NCBI GenBank assembly: GCA_937927795.1
Contig: CALBSF010000328.1
Location: 1 to 13,365, forward strand
DNA length: 13,365 nucleotides
Direction: 5' to 3'
Origin: an uncultured Rickettsiales bacterium
GTDB lineage: Bacteria; Pseudomonadota; Alphaproteobacteria; Rickettsiales; UBA1997
Shown: one piece after another, positions 1-8,041 of the stretch
How positions within the stretch are numbered: position 1 is the stretch's first letter
Layout: every line of letters starts with the position of its first letter
Position numbers and translations under genes: made by a program
Notes under the pieces: model-generated
Database searches by the model: none
Told to the model about the DNA's origin: nothing
Seen by the model: the letters and a program-made list of their open reading frames with translations, nothing else

Positions 1-50
1 TACGAGATAACGTGATGTGACTGGAGTTCAGACGTGTGCTCTTCCGATCT
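1..50 (+). other. Illumina P7 indexed adapter (artefact)
   Basis: Bases 1-8 (TACGAGAT) are the end of the Illumina P7 flow-cell primer. Bases 9-16 (AACGTGAT) sit where an 8-base i7 index belongs and would read ATCACGTT in the index read. Bases 17-50 match the TruSeq read-2 primer, ending GCTCTTCCGATCT. This is library adapter left on the contig end, not genomic DNA. A GTG at 36 followed by codons for LFRS belongs to the adapter and must not be taken as a gene start. Confidence 0.98.
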
Positions 51-947
51 GCTGAAGAAAATAATATTTCACTTACTGACATTCGTGACGAAAAATATTT
101 GCCTCTAATCCAAAACAATATCCTGAAAACAGTTAATGAAATTACTGAAGTAGGAGGTTTCGACTTCGGAACTGTAGTTATTAAGTATTATGAGGGTTTC
201 ATCAAAAATGATGATAATCTAAGGCGCAATGCTCTGAAATGGCTTAAGGGTGAATACAAAACCAAAACCGAGGCAAGACAAGATATAGGAGTAAGAGAAA
301 TAGTAAATGATCTGAATTACTATGACATGCTGAAGAATTTCTGTAAACTTTTTGTTAGCATCGGTTATAGCGGTTTTATGATAAATTTAGACGAGGCTAT
401 TAATCTTTATAAAATTTCCAATTCCGCAGTAAGAGAAAAGAATTATGAGAAAATTCTTACTATCTACAATGACTGCTTTCAGGGCAAAGTATCTAATCTG
501 TTTTTTAATTTTGCTGGAACCAATGAAGTGTTGGAAAATGAGCGCAGAGGTCTTTTTAGTTATAACGCTCTAAAATCAAGGCTTGTGACAAATAAGTTTG
601 AGACCTCTGAAATTAGAGATTTTGCACAACCAGTCATAAAGCTTCTTCCAATAAGTCATGATGAGATTTTTGTTTTGCTGCAAAAATTGAAAGCAATATT
701 TGAGTTTAATTACAAAACTGAAATTGCAATCAGCGATGAAGAAATTCATCAATTCATGGAAGAAATTTTTAACAAGCCAGGTGCCTCAGAGTTTTTAACT
801 CCAAGAGAAGTAATTAGAGATTATTTGAATGTCTTAAACTTAATTCGTCAGAATCCTTCAGTTGATAAGAAAAAAATATTTGGCGAAATCCAAATAAAAG
901 ACGAAAGACCTGATGACTCAGCAATGGAAAATGTTGAGGAATTCTGA
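51..947 (+). CDS. BREX-type (DUF2791) P-loop ATPase, 5'-truncated
   Basis: C-terminal 298 residues of an ATP-binding protein of the DUF2791/BREX ATPase family (BrxC/BrxD-like); the N-terminus with the Walker A loop lies off the contig. Visible hallmarks are a Walker B strand with Asp-Glu (GFMINLDEAINLYK, DE codons at about 390-395), followed by FNFAGTNEVLENERRGLFSY, which reads like the family's sensor region, and then a helical C-terminus. Homologues in type 2 BREX (BrxD) and in TerB-containing operons are about 430 residues, so roughly a third is missing. The stop codon overlaps the helicase start in TGATG, implying translational coupling and a shared complex or pathway, probably antiphage defence. 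Family assignment is by recalled motif similarity. Which system it belongs to cannot be decided without the upstream genes. The five residues before Ala at 51 are adapter-encoded. Confidence 0.8.
   Translation, partial: AEENNISLTDIRDEKYLPLIQNNILKTVNEITEVGGFDFGTVVIKYYEGFIKNDDNLRRNALKWLKGEYKTKTEARQDIGVREIVNDLNYYDMLKNFCKLFVSIGYSGFMINLDEAINLYKISNSAVREKNYEKILTIYNDCFQGKVSNLFFNFAGTNEVLENERRGLFSYNALKSRLVTNKFETSEIRDFAQPVIKLLPISHDEIFVLLQKLKAIFEFNYKTEIAISDEEIHQFMEEIFNKPGASEFLTPREVIRDYLNVLNLIRQNPSVDKKKIFGEIQIKDERPDDSAMENVEEF
936..940 (+). promoter_or_regulatory. Shine-Dalgarno for the helicase gene
   Basis: GAGGA lies 6 nt before the ATG at 947, inside the end of the ATPase gene. Together with the one-base stop/start overlap it supports coupled translation and fixes the helicase start. 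Confidence 0.6.
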
Positions 948-3064
948 TGTCATTTGAATTGCTCTCAAAACCTATAAAAAAGTTTATCTATGAAAAAGGC
1001 TGGGAGAGCTTACGACCAATTCAGGCTGCTGCTATCTCAAGAATTTTGGCATCCGATGAAAATTTTATTTTAGCATCAAGAACTGCTTCAGGAAAGACAG
1101 AAGCTGCGTTTTTACCGATACTCTCAAAATTAGATTTCACAAAGCCTGGGGTTCAAATTTTGTATATCTCACCTTTAATAGCACTAATCAATGACCAGTT
1201 TTATCGAGTTGAAGAACTATGTAAGAATCTTGATATTGCTGTTACAAAGTGGCATGGAGAATCAAATAAAACCTTGAAAGAAAAACTACTAAAACATCCA
1301 AGTGGAATTGTTTTAATTACGCCGGAATCTTTGGAGGCAATGTTTGTAAATAAGCCTTTCAATGTAAAACAGCTTTTCTCCAATCTTAAATATGTGGTTG
1401 TTGACGAGATTCATTCTTTTATTGGTAACGACAGAGGCACTCAGTTAAAATCACTCTTAGCAAGATTGCAGAGAATTAACTCAGAATCATTTAGTGTAAT
1501 CGGATTATCGGCCACAATTGGAGATTATGATCAAGCAAAAAAGTTTACTGGCAATGCATCAAAAACGAAGGTGCTTTTGGATAAGACTGCTAAGGATATT
1601 AGCGTCTCATTCGGCTATTTTAAGAGTGATGGCGAAGAATTATCTCAAGATCTTTTAAAGAATCTATATAACGAAACGGCAAGTAGTAAAACTTTAATCT
1701 TTCCCAATAGCAGAGGCAGAGTTGAAGAGATTGCCGTTAAATTAAAGAGAATATCCCGAAGACTAAAAGGACATGATAATTACTTTTCGCATCACTCTTC
1801 GGTTGATAAAGAGGTGCGAGAATATGTCGAATTTTTTGCTAAAAATAATAAAAGACACAGCTTTTGTATCTGCTGCACATCTACACTGGAACTTGGTATA
1901 GATATAGGAACGGTTGATAAAATTGTGCAAATTGATGCCACCCATAGCATTGCATCATTAATTCAAAGAATTGGCAGAAGTGGTAGAAAAGAAGGAGTAA
2001 ATAGTAATTTGCAATTATATGCCACAGATAGATGGAGTTTGCTTCAATCAATCGCGTGTTGGTTGTTATACAAAGAAGAGTTTATTGAACCTCCTCAAAA
2101 AAATGATAGGCCTTATGATATTTTACTTCATCAGACATTATCGATAGTAAAGGGTCACTCTGGCATCAAATTGACGGATCTGATTGATCAACTCCAAGCA
2201 AACGCAGCCTTTGAACAAATTGAAAAATCTGAAATCGAAGAAATTATAAACCATCTGATTGAAACTGATTTTTTAGAAAAGTTACAACAGGAAGTTATTA
2301 TTGGCATCGAAGGAGAAAAAGTCGTAAACAGCAGAGATTTTTACAGCGTATTTAAGACAGAAGAAAATTTCAAAGTAGTTAACGCTGGCATCACAATTGG
2401 TGATATTCCATTTTCACCTCAAATTGAGGAAGACGAAAATATACTCCTCTCTGCAAGAATCTGGAAAATAAAATTCGTTGATCAAAAGGCTAAAAAAATA
2501 GAAGTAACTCCTGCAAAAGACGGAAAACCACCAAAGTTTTCTGGCGAAGGCGGTACGATAGATCACAAAATAAGAGAGAAGATGCTTCAAATTCTTTGTT
2601 CTCAGGATATTTACGAATTTCTTGATCCATTAGGTCGTGAAGAGATGGATATATTCCGAAGAGAATTTTCTGTTTTTGATATTCATAATTTTCAAACAGA
2701 GCGTCCCATCCTAGTAAAAGAAAAACATCTAGAGTTTTATACATTCTTTGGCACGAGAATCAACAGAACAATCAAACTTCTTCTGGACATTGCTGGAATA
2801 AAAAATTCAGCTTATGATATGGAATTTACCATAGAAACTACAAAACAAGATTTGATCAGTAAATGGGAAAATTTGGTAACGCTTCTGCCAAATATTGATA
2901 CTCATATAATCCACTTTTTAAGAGAAAAACCAGCATTGATTGGTTTTTCTAAATGGGGAATATATTTGCCAGAAAAATATCAGGCTAGACTTCTTAAGGA
3001 CAAATATTTTGATATTGACCAAACATATTCGGTCCTTACTACAACAAGACTGGTGAGCAAATAA
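947..3064 (+). CDS. Lhr-like DEAD/DEAH-box SF2 helicase (BrxHI-like)
   Basis: 705-residue superfamily 2 helicase with all core motifs: a Q-motif-like LRPIQ at 22-26, motif I SRTASGKT at 44-51, motif II DEIH at 153-156, motif III SAT at 188-190, motif V TLELGIDIG at 313-321 and motif VI QRIGRSGR at 340-347. The motif order and the long C-terminal part (about 350-705) without a nuclease domain fit COG1201 Lhr-like enzymes, ATP-driven 3'-5' translocases. In type 2 BREX the BrxHI helicase follows BrxD, which is the order seen here; the same pair also occurs with TerB-domain genes. The catalytic residues are intact, so it should be an active ATPase. It ends 3 bp before the stop of the opposing nuclease-helicase gene, leaving no room for an intergenic terminator. 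The function in defence is inferred from family and neighbour; the helicase call is firm. Confidence 0.92.
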   Translation: MSFELLSKPIKKFIYEKGWESLRPIQAAAISRILASDENFILASRTASGKTEAAFLPILSKLDFTKPGVQILYISPLIALINDQFYRVEELCKNLDIAVTKWHGESNKTLKEKLLKHPSGIVLITPESLEAMFVNKPFNVKQLFSNLKYVVVDEIHSFIGNDRGTQLKSLLARLQRINSESFSVIGLSATIGDYDQAKKFTGNASKTKVLLDKTAKDISVSFGYFKSDGEELSQDLLKNLYNETASSKTLIFPNSRGRVEEIAVKLKRISRRLKGHDNYFSHHSSVDKEVREYVEFFAKNNKRHSFCICCTSTLELGIDIGTVDKIVQIDATHSIASLIQRIGRSGRKEGVNSNLQLYATDRWSLLQSIACWLLYKEEFIEPPQKNDRPYDILLHQTLSIVKGHSGIKLTDLIDQLQANAAFEQIEKSEIEEIINHLIETDFLEKLQQEVIIGIEGEKVVNSRDFYSVFKTEENFKVVNAGITIGDIPFSPQIEEDENILLSARIWKIKFVDQKAKKIEVTPAKDGKPPKFSGEGGTIDHKIREKMLQILCSQDIYEFLDPLGREEMDIFRREFSVFDIHNFQTERPILVKEKHLEFYTFFGTRINRTIKLLLDIAGIKNSAYDMEFTIETTKQDLISKWENLVTLLPNIDTHIIHFLREKPALIGFSKWGIYLPEKYQARLLKDKYFDIDQTYSVLTTTRLVSK

Positions 3065-3067
3065 AGT

Positions 3068-6000
3068 TTAGATTTTTTCTGCTAGCTCCAGATAACGACA
3101 AAAAGCATTGACCAACTGCATCTGTCTCGGAGTTCTGCATTCTGCTTCAAAAATTTCCGGAGAAGAAACTAATATAGCTAAACATTTAGCACGAGAGATG
3201 GCTACATTAAAACGATTAGCACTATAAAGAAATTCCATTCCGCGCGGTGCATCCGCATGACTTGAGGTGGCCATAGAATAAATTGCAATCGGAGCTTCTT
3301 GTCCTTGAAATTTGTCCACAGTGCCAATACGAGCTTTTGGAAGCCGCTGCTGGATTTCAAACACTTGAGCATTATAAGGAGTAATAATAAGTATATCTTC
3401 AATTGTGATCTTCTTTTCTACTCCATATCTATCAATCCAGCGTGAGTTAGAACTCAAAATTGATTTTACTAAGCGTTCTACCGCTTCAGCTTCTTCAAGA
3501 GAATAACTTTTATTACCTGTATGAGAAACGCCTGCATAACGCAGACCGAACCCTTTTATATTACCATCGGAAATAATTACTTGGGTGCGGCATTCTTCCT
3601 TTGAATGTAATTTATTTTCATAAAAAAGTTCCGAATCAAAACCACAAATTTTAGGATGCATACGCCAAGTTTCTGCAAGAAATAATCCTCTACCATATTC
3701 AATTGTTTTATGATCTCCTAACAAATGTTCTAGAGAAGAAACTCCTGTTCCATCCGGGTGAGTTCCTTGGGTTGGCTGATCAAGTTGTTGAGGATCTCCC
3801 AGAAGTATTAATCGTTTTGCAGCGTGTGAAATAGCCAATACATTAGCTAATGACATTTGAGCTGCTTCATCAACAAACATAACATCTACAGCTTCAAAAG
3901 CATCTTCTCGCGCCCACAAAAATCCCGTTGCCCCTGCCACTTGGCATTTTCCTGAAGCAATAGAGCTAAGAAGTGCCTGATTATCTTTCGCAAATAATAA
4001 TTTATCTTGGTCATCTTCCTTTTCTTTAGCCTTTTGAATACAACAAACATCAATACCTAGCTCTTTCGATGCTTCTAAAGTTTTATCTAAAAGATTTCTA
4101 ATAACTTTATGACTATTTGCGGTGATTCCAACCTTTAAACCTTGCTTTACAAAGCCACATATCATTCTAGCAGCAGTGTGAGATTTTCCTGTTCCGGGAG
4201 GACCTTGTATCGGTAATACTCCTCCTTCTAAACATTCTGATAACCGCATGGCAGCAGTACTAGCCGTTTCGTTCTCATTCTGAATAAGCTGCCCACGAGT
4301 TCTTGGTAAATTTCTCATTAATAAATCTCGCGCAGCTAAATATTTGCCTTCACCTTCAATCCCATGATTTGCGACATATTCACCTATGCGTAATAAACAA
4401 TCCGCTTGCTCATCTGATCGAATAATTTCATGAGTAAAAACAGCAGCTGGGTGTATATCAATGGTTTTGCCAGTCTTCTTAATATGGATTATTCTCTCTT
4501 CAGTAGAAATTTCGGCAACACTTCCCAGTTTTTCTCCACCTACACAGTATAAATCCTTATCAGTTCTTATATCTGTATCTTGCTGAGGAAAATGATATTT
4601 ATGAGTAGGAATCTTAGTCTTTCCAGTAGCAGGAATTTCACCCACATAGACAAGCCCAGAAAGACCTGCCCTTTCATCAATAAGCTCCTCTTCGCTTAAG
4701 GCTTTTAACCTAAATAATTCCCAATAAATAGCTTTGTTTTCTCTTCTGTGCCAATCCAGAATATTTGCAAGAATCCATTTTGCTTGTTGCTCACTTGAAC
4801 GACTTTCTTTGGCAATTGGAATATCTTTTGTCAGTATTTCAGCAATTTTATTAATCCTTTCCTGACGCTGAGAAATTTCCTCACTAGCTTCTTTTTCGCT
4901 AAGTGGAGGACGAAAAATATTATATCCTTCAGATATTAATTGAGTGCGCAATTCTTCAAGCCAAGATCGAAGAGCCTCTGTAGATAAACAATCATCTTTA
5001 TTATAGTTGAGAACTGTTTCTTTATCTGCATCAGAAATAGATTCGTTATCATTAAACTCTAAACAAGAATTTAATCTAGTTAAGGCTATATTTGCCTGCC
5101 TCAATGAAACATTGCGTTTATAACCATAAAATGGCTCTATCTGCTTTATGGAATAACTTTCCACACTAGCTCTTAATCCGTTGCGAACAACTGAGTAAAG
5201 ATCGACAAATCTTGCTCTTCTTAATAAATCATCAACTTCATTTTCTCTGGTAGCGTAACGCCCCATCAATCTTTTTAAAGCCGCAGGTTCATAAGATGCA
5301 AAATGGTATATATGCATATCTGGATACTGCTTTATCCTCTCGCAAACAAAATCGATAAATCTTTCAAACACTAATTTTTCTTGTTCCCTATCTAAAGCCC
5401 ATTCCGCTTTATACAACAAATCTTCATTTTCCTTATAACAATAGCCAAAGAGATATTCTAAACCAAATTCTCCCACAAATGGATCACTTTCCAAATCAAA
5501 AAATATATCACCTTTACTTGGTTCCGGTAAAAGGTATAGACCAAATCCTGGCTCCACCGACAGCAATTCATGTAACATTTTTCCAGTTTCTCTGGCATCT
5601 GCTTGGATTTTAGCCTGTTTTTGGATTTTGTCATATGACCGAACCGCACCCCGCTTCGGTTTCCAACTTATTGGTGTTGGCAATTCAGCCAAATCTTTTA
5701 ATTTACCGACTCCTTTCTCTTTAAGCTCAGTAATCTGGTTTCTAGAAATACCTGCAACAAATGACAGATGATCATCATCTCGTCTTCTTTTGTCACATGA
5801 ATCTTGCCAACGACAAATTTCACAATGATGAGTAGGATCTGGATAGGTACTTGAAGATATTTCAACTTTTGCTGCATCCTCAATCGCAAATTTTGCTTTA
5901 CGAAAATAAGCATAATAATCAGAAACTCTAAATCTTTGTGGCTCATAATTAGACCATGGAGCAACCACATAAATGTACTCCGGTTGGTATTTTTGAACTT

Positions 6001-6469
6001 CCTGAAGCAGATAAGTATAAAGGCACAACTGCAGGATTGTTCCACCTTTAGTTTCTCGTGCAAGCTTAGTATCAATAATCTCATAGGACCAATTACCAAA
6101 AATACTTGGAGTTTCAATACGCCTCAATATATCAATTCTTCCAGCCCATCTACCATGCTTTAGCGCGCCTTGAACAATAATTTCTGCACCCATTTTCATT
6201 GCTTCAATAGTGTCAGATACACTAGAATCCAAAACTTCTACACCTTCAATTTTTGTAACAGAAAATCCTGCGGCACGTAAATACTCTATGAATGCCTGTT
6301 CATGTCTGAAACCTCTTTCTCTAAGTATTTCCAAAAGTGGATCCCAATACTTTGGTTTTAAAACTTCACCAGTAGCCACTTTAACATCAAGATATGTTAA
6401 GTGCTTACAATTTAGGTTACCTACTAAATCAGAAGCAGTTAAGTGCAATTGTTCTTGCTCCAGTCTCAT
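3068..6469 (-). CDS. TM0106-family RecB/Cas4-like nuclease - RNase H-like - UPF1/DNA2-type SF1 helicase fusion
   Basis: 1133-residue three-part enzyme. (1) Residues 1-230: Cas4/RecB-like nuclease of the TM0106 family, with His57, GRID (Asp113), IIDTK (Asp133, Lys135) and QLCLY (Gln147, Tyr151). Cys21 plus Cys216, Cys219 and Cys225 form the one-plus-three pattern of a Cas4/AddB-type Fe-S cluster. (2) About 320-505: DnaQ/RNase H-like domain (RNase_H_2, YprB-like), with DLE at 325-327, FVDL at 422-424 and KDDC at 491-494. (3) About 720-1125: SF1 helicase of the AAA_11/AAA_12 type, with Walker A GPPGTGKS 756-763, DEAAQ 867-871, GDPQQL 891-896, ETWRMHP 933-939, DKFQGQE 1052-1058 and NVAISRAK 1088-1095. 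All active-site residues look intact. It probably unwinds and degrades DNA or RNA ends; the substrate is unknown. The start ATG at 6467-6469 has no clear Shine-Dalgarno. Similar fusions are widespread and poorly characterised, and a link to defence is inferred from the neighbours. Confidence 0.9.
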   Translation of the reverse strand: MRLEQEQLHLTASDLVGNLNCKHLTYLDVKVATGEVLKPKYWDPLLEILRERGFRHEQAFIEYLRAAGFSVTKIEGVEVLDSSVSDTIEAMKMGAEIIVQGALKHGRWAGRIDILRRIETPSIFGNWSYEIIDTKLARETKGGTILQLCLYTYLLQEVQKYQPEYIYVVAPWSNYEPQRFRVSDYYAYFRKAKFAIEDAAKVEISSSTYPDPTHHCEICRWQDSCDKRRRDDDHLSFVAGISRNQITELKEKGVGKLKDLAELPTPISWKPKRGAVRSYDKIQKQAKIQADARETGKMLHELLSVEPGFGLYLLPEPSKGDIFFDLESDPFVGEFGLEYLFGYCYKENEDLLYKAEWALDREQEKLVFERFIDFVCERIKQYPDMHIYHFASYEPAALKRLMGRYATRENEVDDLLRRARFVDLYSVVRNGLRASVESYSIKQIEPFYGYKRNVSLRQANIALTRLNSCLEFNDNESISDADKETVLNYNKDDCLSTEALRSWLEELRTQLISEGYNIFRPPLSEKEASEEISQRQERINKIAEILTKDIPIAKESRSSEQQAKWILANILDWHRRENKAIYWELFRLKALSEEELIDERAGLSGLVYVGEIPATGKTKIPTHKYHFPQQDTDIRTDKDLYCVGGEKLGSVAEISTEERIIHIKKTGKTIDIHPAAVFTHEIIRSDEQADCLLRIGEYVANHGIEGEGKYLAARDLLMRNLPRTRGQLIQNENETASTAAMRLSECLEGGVLPIQGPPGTGKSHTAARMICGFVKQGLKVGITANSHKVIRNLLDKTLEASKELGIDVCCIQKAKEKEDDQDKLLFAKDNQALLSSIASGKCQVAGATGFLWAREDAFEAVDVMFVDEAAQMSLANVLAISHAAKRLILLGDPQQLDQPTQGTHPDGTGVSSLEHLLGDHKTIEYGRGLFLAETWRMHPKICGFDSELFYENKLHSKEECRTQVIISDGNIKGFGLRYAGVSHTGNKSYSLEEAEAVERLVKSILSSNSRWIDRYGVEKKITIEDILIITPYNAQVFEIQQRLPKARIGTVDKFQGQEAPIAIYSMATSSHADAPRGMEFLYSANRFNVAISRAKCLAILVSSPEIFEAECRTPRQMQLVNAFCRYLELAEKI

Positions 6470-6642
6470 TTAACAACTTATGAAATTTATGAATTGGATT
6501 TTGATCTTAAAATTTTGCAACTACAGTTAAAAAATAAATCAAAAAGAAAGCTAGATTCTAACATATCTTTTTTAATCTTCCTTAAAAACTTATTTACTAA
6601 AAGTGATGAACCTTTGTCATTTTGCTTGAAGTATTTTAAGTA

Positions 6643-6679
6643 AATTTATCGTTTATATAGGTAATAAAAACGATAAATT
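6643..6679. promoter_or_regulatory. 12-bp perfect inverted repeat, possible operator
   Basis: AATTTATCGTTT (6643-6654) and AAACGATAAATT (6668-6679) are exact reverse complements separated by 13 bp. It lies about 175 bp upstream of the nuclease-helicase start. The ATCG/CGAT core in AT-rich arms would suit a dimeric regulator site. As an RNA hairpin it is AU-rich and has no U-tract. Function unknown. Confidence 0.4.
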
Positions 6680-6762
6680 ATCAAAACAACTACACTTTGT
6701 AATACACGCCTGCCCTCAATAAAATCATACCTTAAACAAACTTTGCAATACAGCAGTATATC

Positions 6763-6812
6763 GCTAGTAACCTGAGTAATATTTTTATAGTATTACTTAA
6801 AGAAATACTAGC
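6763..6812. repeat. Nested inverted repeat (two-tier hairpin)
   Basis: The outer arms GCTAGTA (6763-6769) and TACTAGC (6806-6812) enclose inner arms AGTAATA (6775-6781) and TATTACT (6791-6797). Both pairs are perfect 7-mers on the same axis, so the stretch can fold as one interrupted stem. No T-run follows on either strand, so it is not a canonical terminator. Confidence 0.4.
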
Positions 6813-6854
6813 TCTACCCTACAAATCACTATCTTCACATGAATTAACAAACCT

Positions 6855-6869
6855 GCACCTACAAGGTGC
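6855..6869. repeat. Small hairpin GCACCT-ACA-AGGTGC
   Basis: Six-base perfect arms with a three-base loop, followed on the + strand by GTTGGGTGTGCTTATTTTT. It could be a weak intrinsic terminator, but the T-rich run starts 12 bases after the stem, too far for a standard one. Confidence 0.3.
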
Positions 6870-7020
6870 GTTGGGTGTGCTTATTTTTATGCAGCTTCGC
6901 TGTAAAATATCTTGAGTTAAAAACTGTGATACAAAAGAGAATACATGATTTATTTTGAACTGGGAATTTCTGTTTTTTAAGTTGTCTTTTGAAAGAAACT
7001 TATAGCAAAAAAACATGAAA

Positions 7021-7048
7021 TTGACTGTATAAAAAAATCAGAAATAAT
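7021..7048 (+). promoter_or_regulatory. Sigma70-like promoter for the small + strand gene
   Basis: TTGACT (7021-7026) and AATAAT (7043-7048) each match 5 of 6 consensus bases with a 16-bp spacer. The predicted transcription start near 7055 would leave a leader of only about a dozen bases before the ATG at 7068, which fits the lack of a Shine-Dalgarno there. Similar matches arise by chance in AT-rich DNA. Confidence 0.35.
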
Positions 7049-7067
7049 GAGATAAAAATTTCAAAAA

Positions 7068-7277
7068 ATGAAAAATTCTTTTAGGCAATATTTATTGCAA
7101 TATTGCATTATTGTTTCTTTATTTCTTTCATTAAAACCTTCTGAAGCAAGAGCAGAATTTTCTACGGCAATACTTGCGGTGGGAATAGTAATTGGAATAA
7201 CAGTAGCAGAAATTAGCAACTATTACGACAAAAAAGCGGAAAACAGCCAACAGGACAAGGCAACCCCCGATAATTAG
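7068..7277 (+). CDS. Small putative exported/membrane peptide
   Basis: 69-residue hypothetical protein. The N-terminus has the shape of a signal peptide: a basic start (MKNSFR), a hydrophobic core at about 9-21, and an ARA|E signal peptidase I-type site after residue 29. A second hydrophobic segment spans 34-48 (ILAVGIVIGITVA), and the tail 52-69 is hydrophilic and charged. If cleaved, the mature peptide would be about 40 residues with one membrane helix. If uncleaved, it would span the membrane twice. It is the only + strand gene in the right part and converges on the PcfJ-domain gene 19 bp away. There is no Shine-Dalgarno, but a promoter-like sequence lies upstream. I do not recognise a family. 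Signal-like architecture argues it is real, but its size leaves doubt. Confidence 0.5.
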   Translation: MKNSFRQYLLQYCIIVSLFLSLKPSEARAEFSTAILAVGIVIGITVAEISNYYDKKAENSQQDKATPDN

Positions 7278-7283
7278 GTTGCC
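7259..7283. terminator. Weak hairpin between convergent genes
   Basis: GGCAACC (7259-7265) and GGTTGCC (7277-7283) form a perfect 7-bp stem with an 11-base loop that contains the end of the small gene. It sits where two convergent genes meet and could slow polymerase from either side. No T-tract follows on either strand, so intrinsic termination is uncertain. Confidence 0.3.
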
Positions 7284-7296
7284 CTGCCCTTATCCT

Positions 7297-8025
7297 CTAA
7301 ATTTCAGGAACACTGTTTATATAGATATAATTTGACTCTTTCACCTGTAAAAAAGCCAACCCTTTAATATCTTTAACTTTTGCAAAAGTTTGATCTTCTA
7401 TTTTTTTATATCCCAATCTTCCTAATTCGTAGCTTTCAACTTCAAGATTTATTTGGCTAAAAAAAGCTAAAATATAGCGAATGTAAAGCGGGTGAATTGA
7501 GCCGTTGCCCTTCCCTTTTACCTGATTAATTTTTCCTCTCTCGATTATAACCTCAATTGTAGCATGAGGATTGTGGTTTTTATCTCTTAAAGAATAAATT
7601 TCTGATTTGCCTTGATAATAGCTTGCTACACAATGACCCATCAAAAAACCTTCTTTCTTATAAGCATTTTCACCAATCAATTTAACAATCTTAAATCCAT
7701 CGCCAAAATCTAAAAAGACCTCAATATCCGACTCTTTCTCATCAATAGTTTTACCTTTTTTAACTTGCGCTTTTAGCCATTTATCAGCATTGCTTTTTGC
7801 CTGCAAATAACTCATTTTCTGCAATCTTGGCGGAGCTTCTGGGCTGTTTAAATAGTCAATAATATGCTCTATTTCGTCACGATTTTCTGCATTTTTTTCT
7901 AGGTAATTTTTTAAATTCCTTGAAACCCAAAGCTTAACTTCTTCATTTAAAGCCTGCTCAAGATAGTTTTCAGTGTTAAAGTTTTTAATTGTTTCGGCGG
8001 TGATAATTTGATTTAGTTCTTTCAT
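7297..8025 (-). CDS. PcfJ-like domain protein
   Basis: 242 residues. The central and C-terminal region reads as a PcfJ-like domain: FLMGHCVASYY (127-137), IYSLRDKNHNPHATIEV (143-159) and INQVKGKGNGSIHPLYIRYI (166-185) are the family's most recognisable blocks. PcfJ was named from conjugative plasmid pCF10, and its molecular function is not established. The conserved His and Cys (131-132) and His154 hint at an enzymatic or metal site, but that is inference. The N-terminal 100 residues are charged and helical without a recognised fold. The start ATG at 8023-8025 has no Shine-Dalgarno. It lies 16 nt after the ankyrin-like gene, so the two are probably cotranscribed. Carriage next to DUF2958 fits a plasmid or integrative-element origin. 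Confidence 0.7.
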   Translation of the reverse strand: MKELNQIITAETIKNFNTENYLEQALNEEVKLWVSRNLKNYLEKNAENRDEIEHIIDYLNSPEAPPRLQKMSYLQAKSNADKWLKAQVKKGKTIDEKESDIEVFLDFGDGFKIVKLIGENAYKKEGFLMGHCVASYYQGKSEIYSLRDKNHNPHATIEVIIERGKINQVKGKGNGSIHPLYIRYILAFFSQINLEVESYELGRLGYKKIEDQTFAKVKDIKGLAFLQVKESNYIYINSVPEI

Positions 8026-8041
8026 ATGTTTTAGAATTTAA

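Larger units (their letters stand above)
6470..7067. other. Non-coding AT-rich interval with several palindromes
   Basis: 598 bp between the divergent starts of the nuclease-helicase (minus) and a small + strand gene. No convincing gene: short open frames here have low-complexity Lys/Asn/Phe composition. It holds a 12-bp perfect inverted repeat (6643-6679), a nested hairpin (6763-6812), a compact hairpin (6855-6869) and a promoter candidate (7021-7048). It may act as a divergent regulatory region. I saw no tRNA-like cloverleaf or iteron array. Confidence 0.5.

Noticed and set aside
36..50. GTG start and residues MLFRS for the first gene
   Set aside because: These codons lie in the Illumina adapter; the gene is truncated at the contig end.
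5698..6117. 139-codon frame inside the nuclease-helicase gene
   Set aside because: Same-strand out-of-frame shadow of the Cas4-like region, which has intact catalytic motifs in the main frame.
6443..6643. 66-codon + strand open frame overlapping the nuclease-helicase start
   Set aside because: AT-driven frame, antisense at its start to a clear gene, with no domain or ribosome site.
6819..7016. 65-codon minus-strand open frame in the intergenic interval
   Set aside because: Low-complexity Lys/Asn/Phe/Ser composition, no ribosome site, and it crosses a perfect hairpin; no family resemblance.
6470..7067. tRNA gene in the intergenic interval
   Set aside because: The hairpins do not assemble into a cloverleaf, and no T-loop GGTTCRA-like motif was seen.
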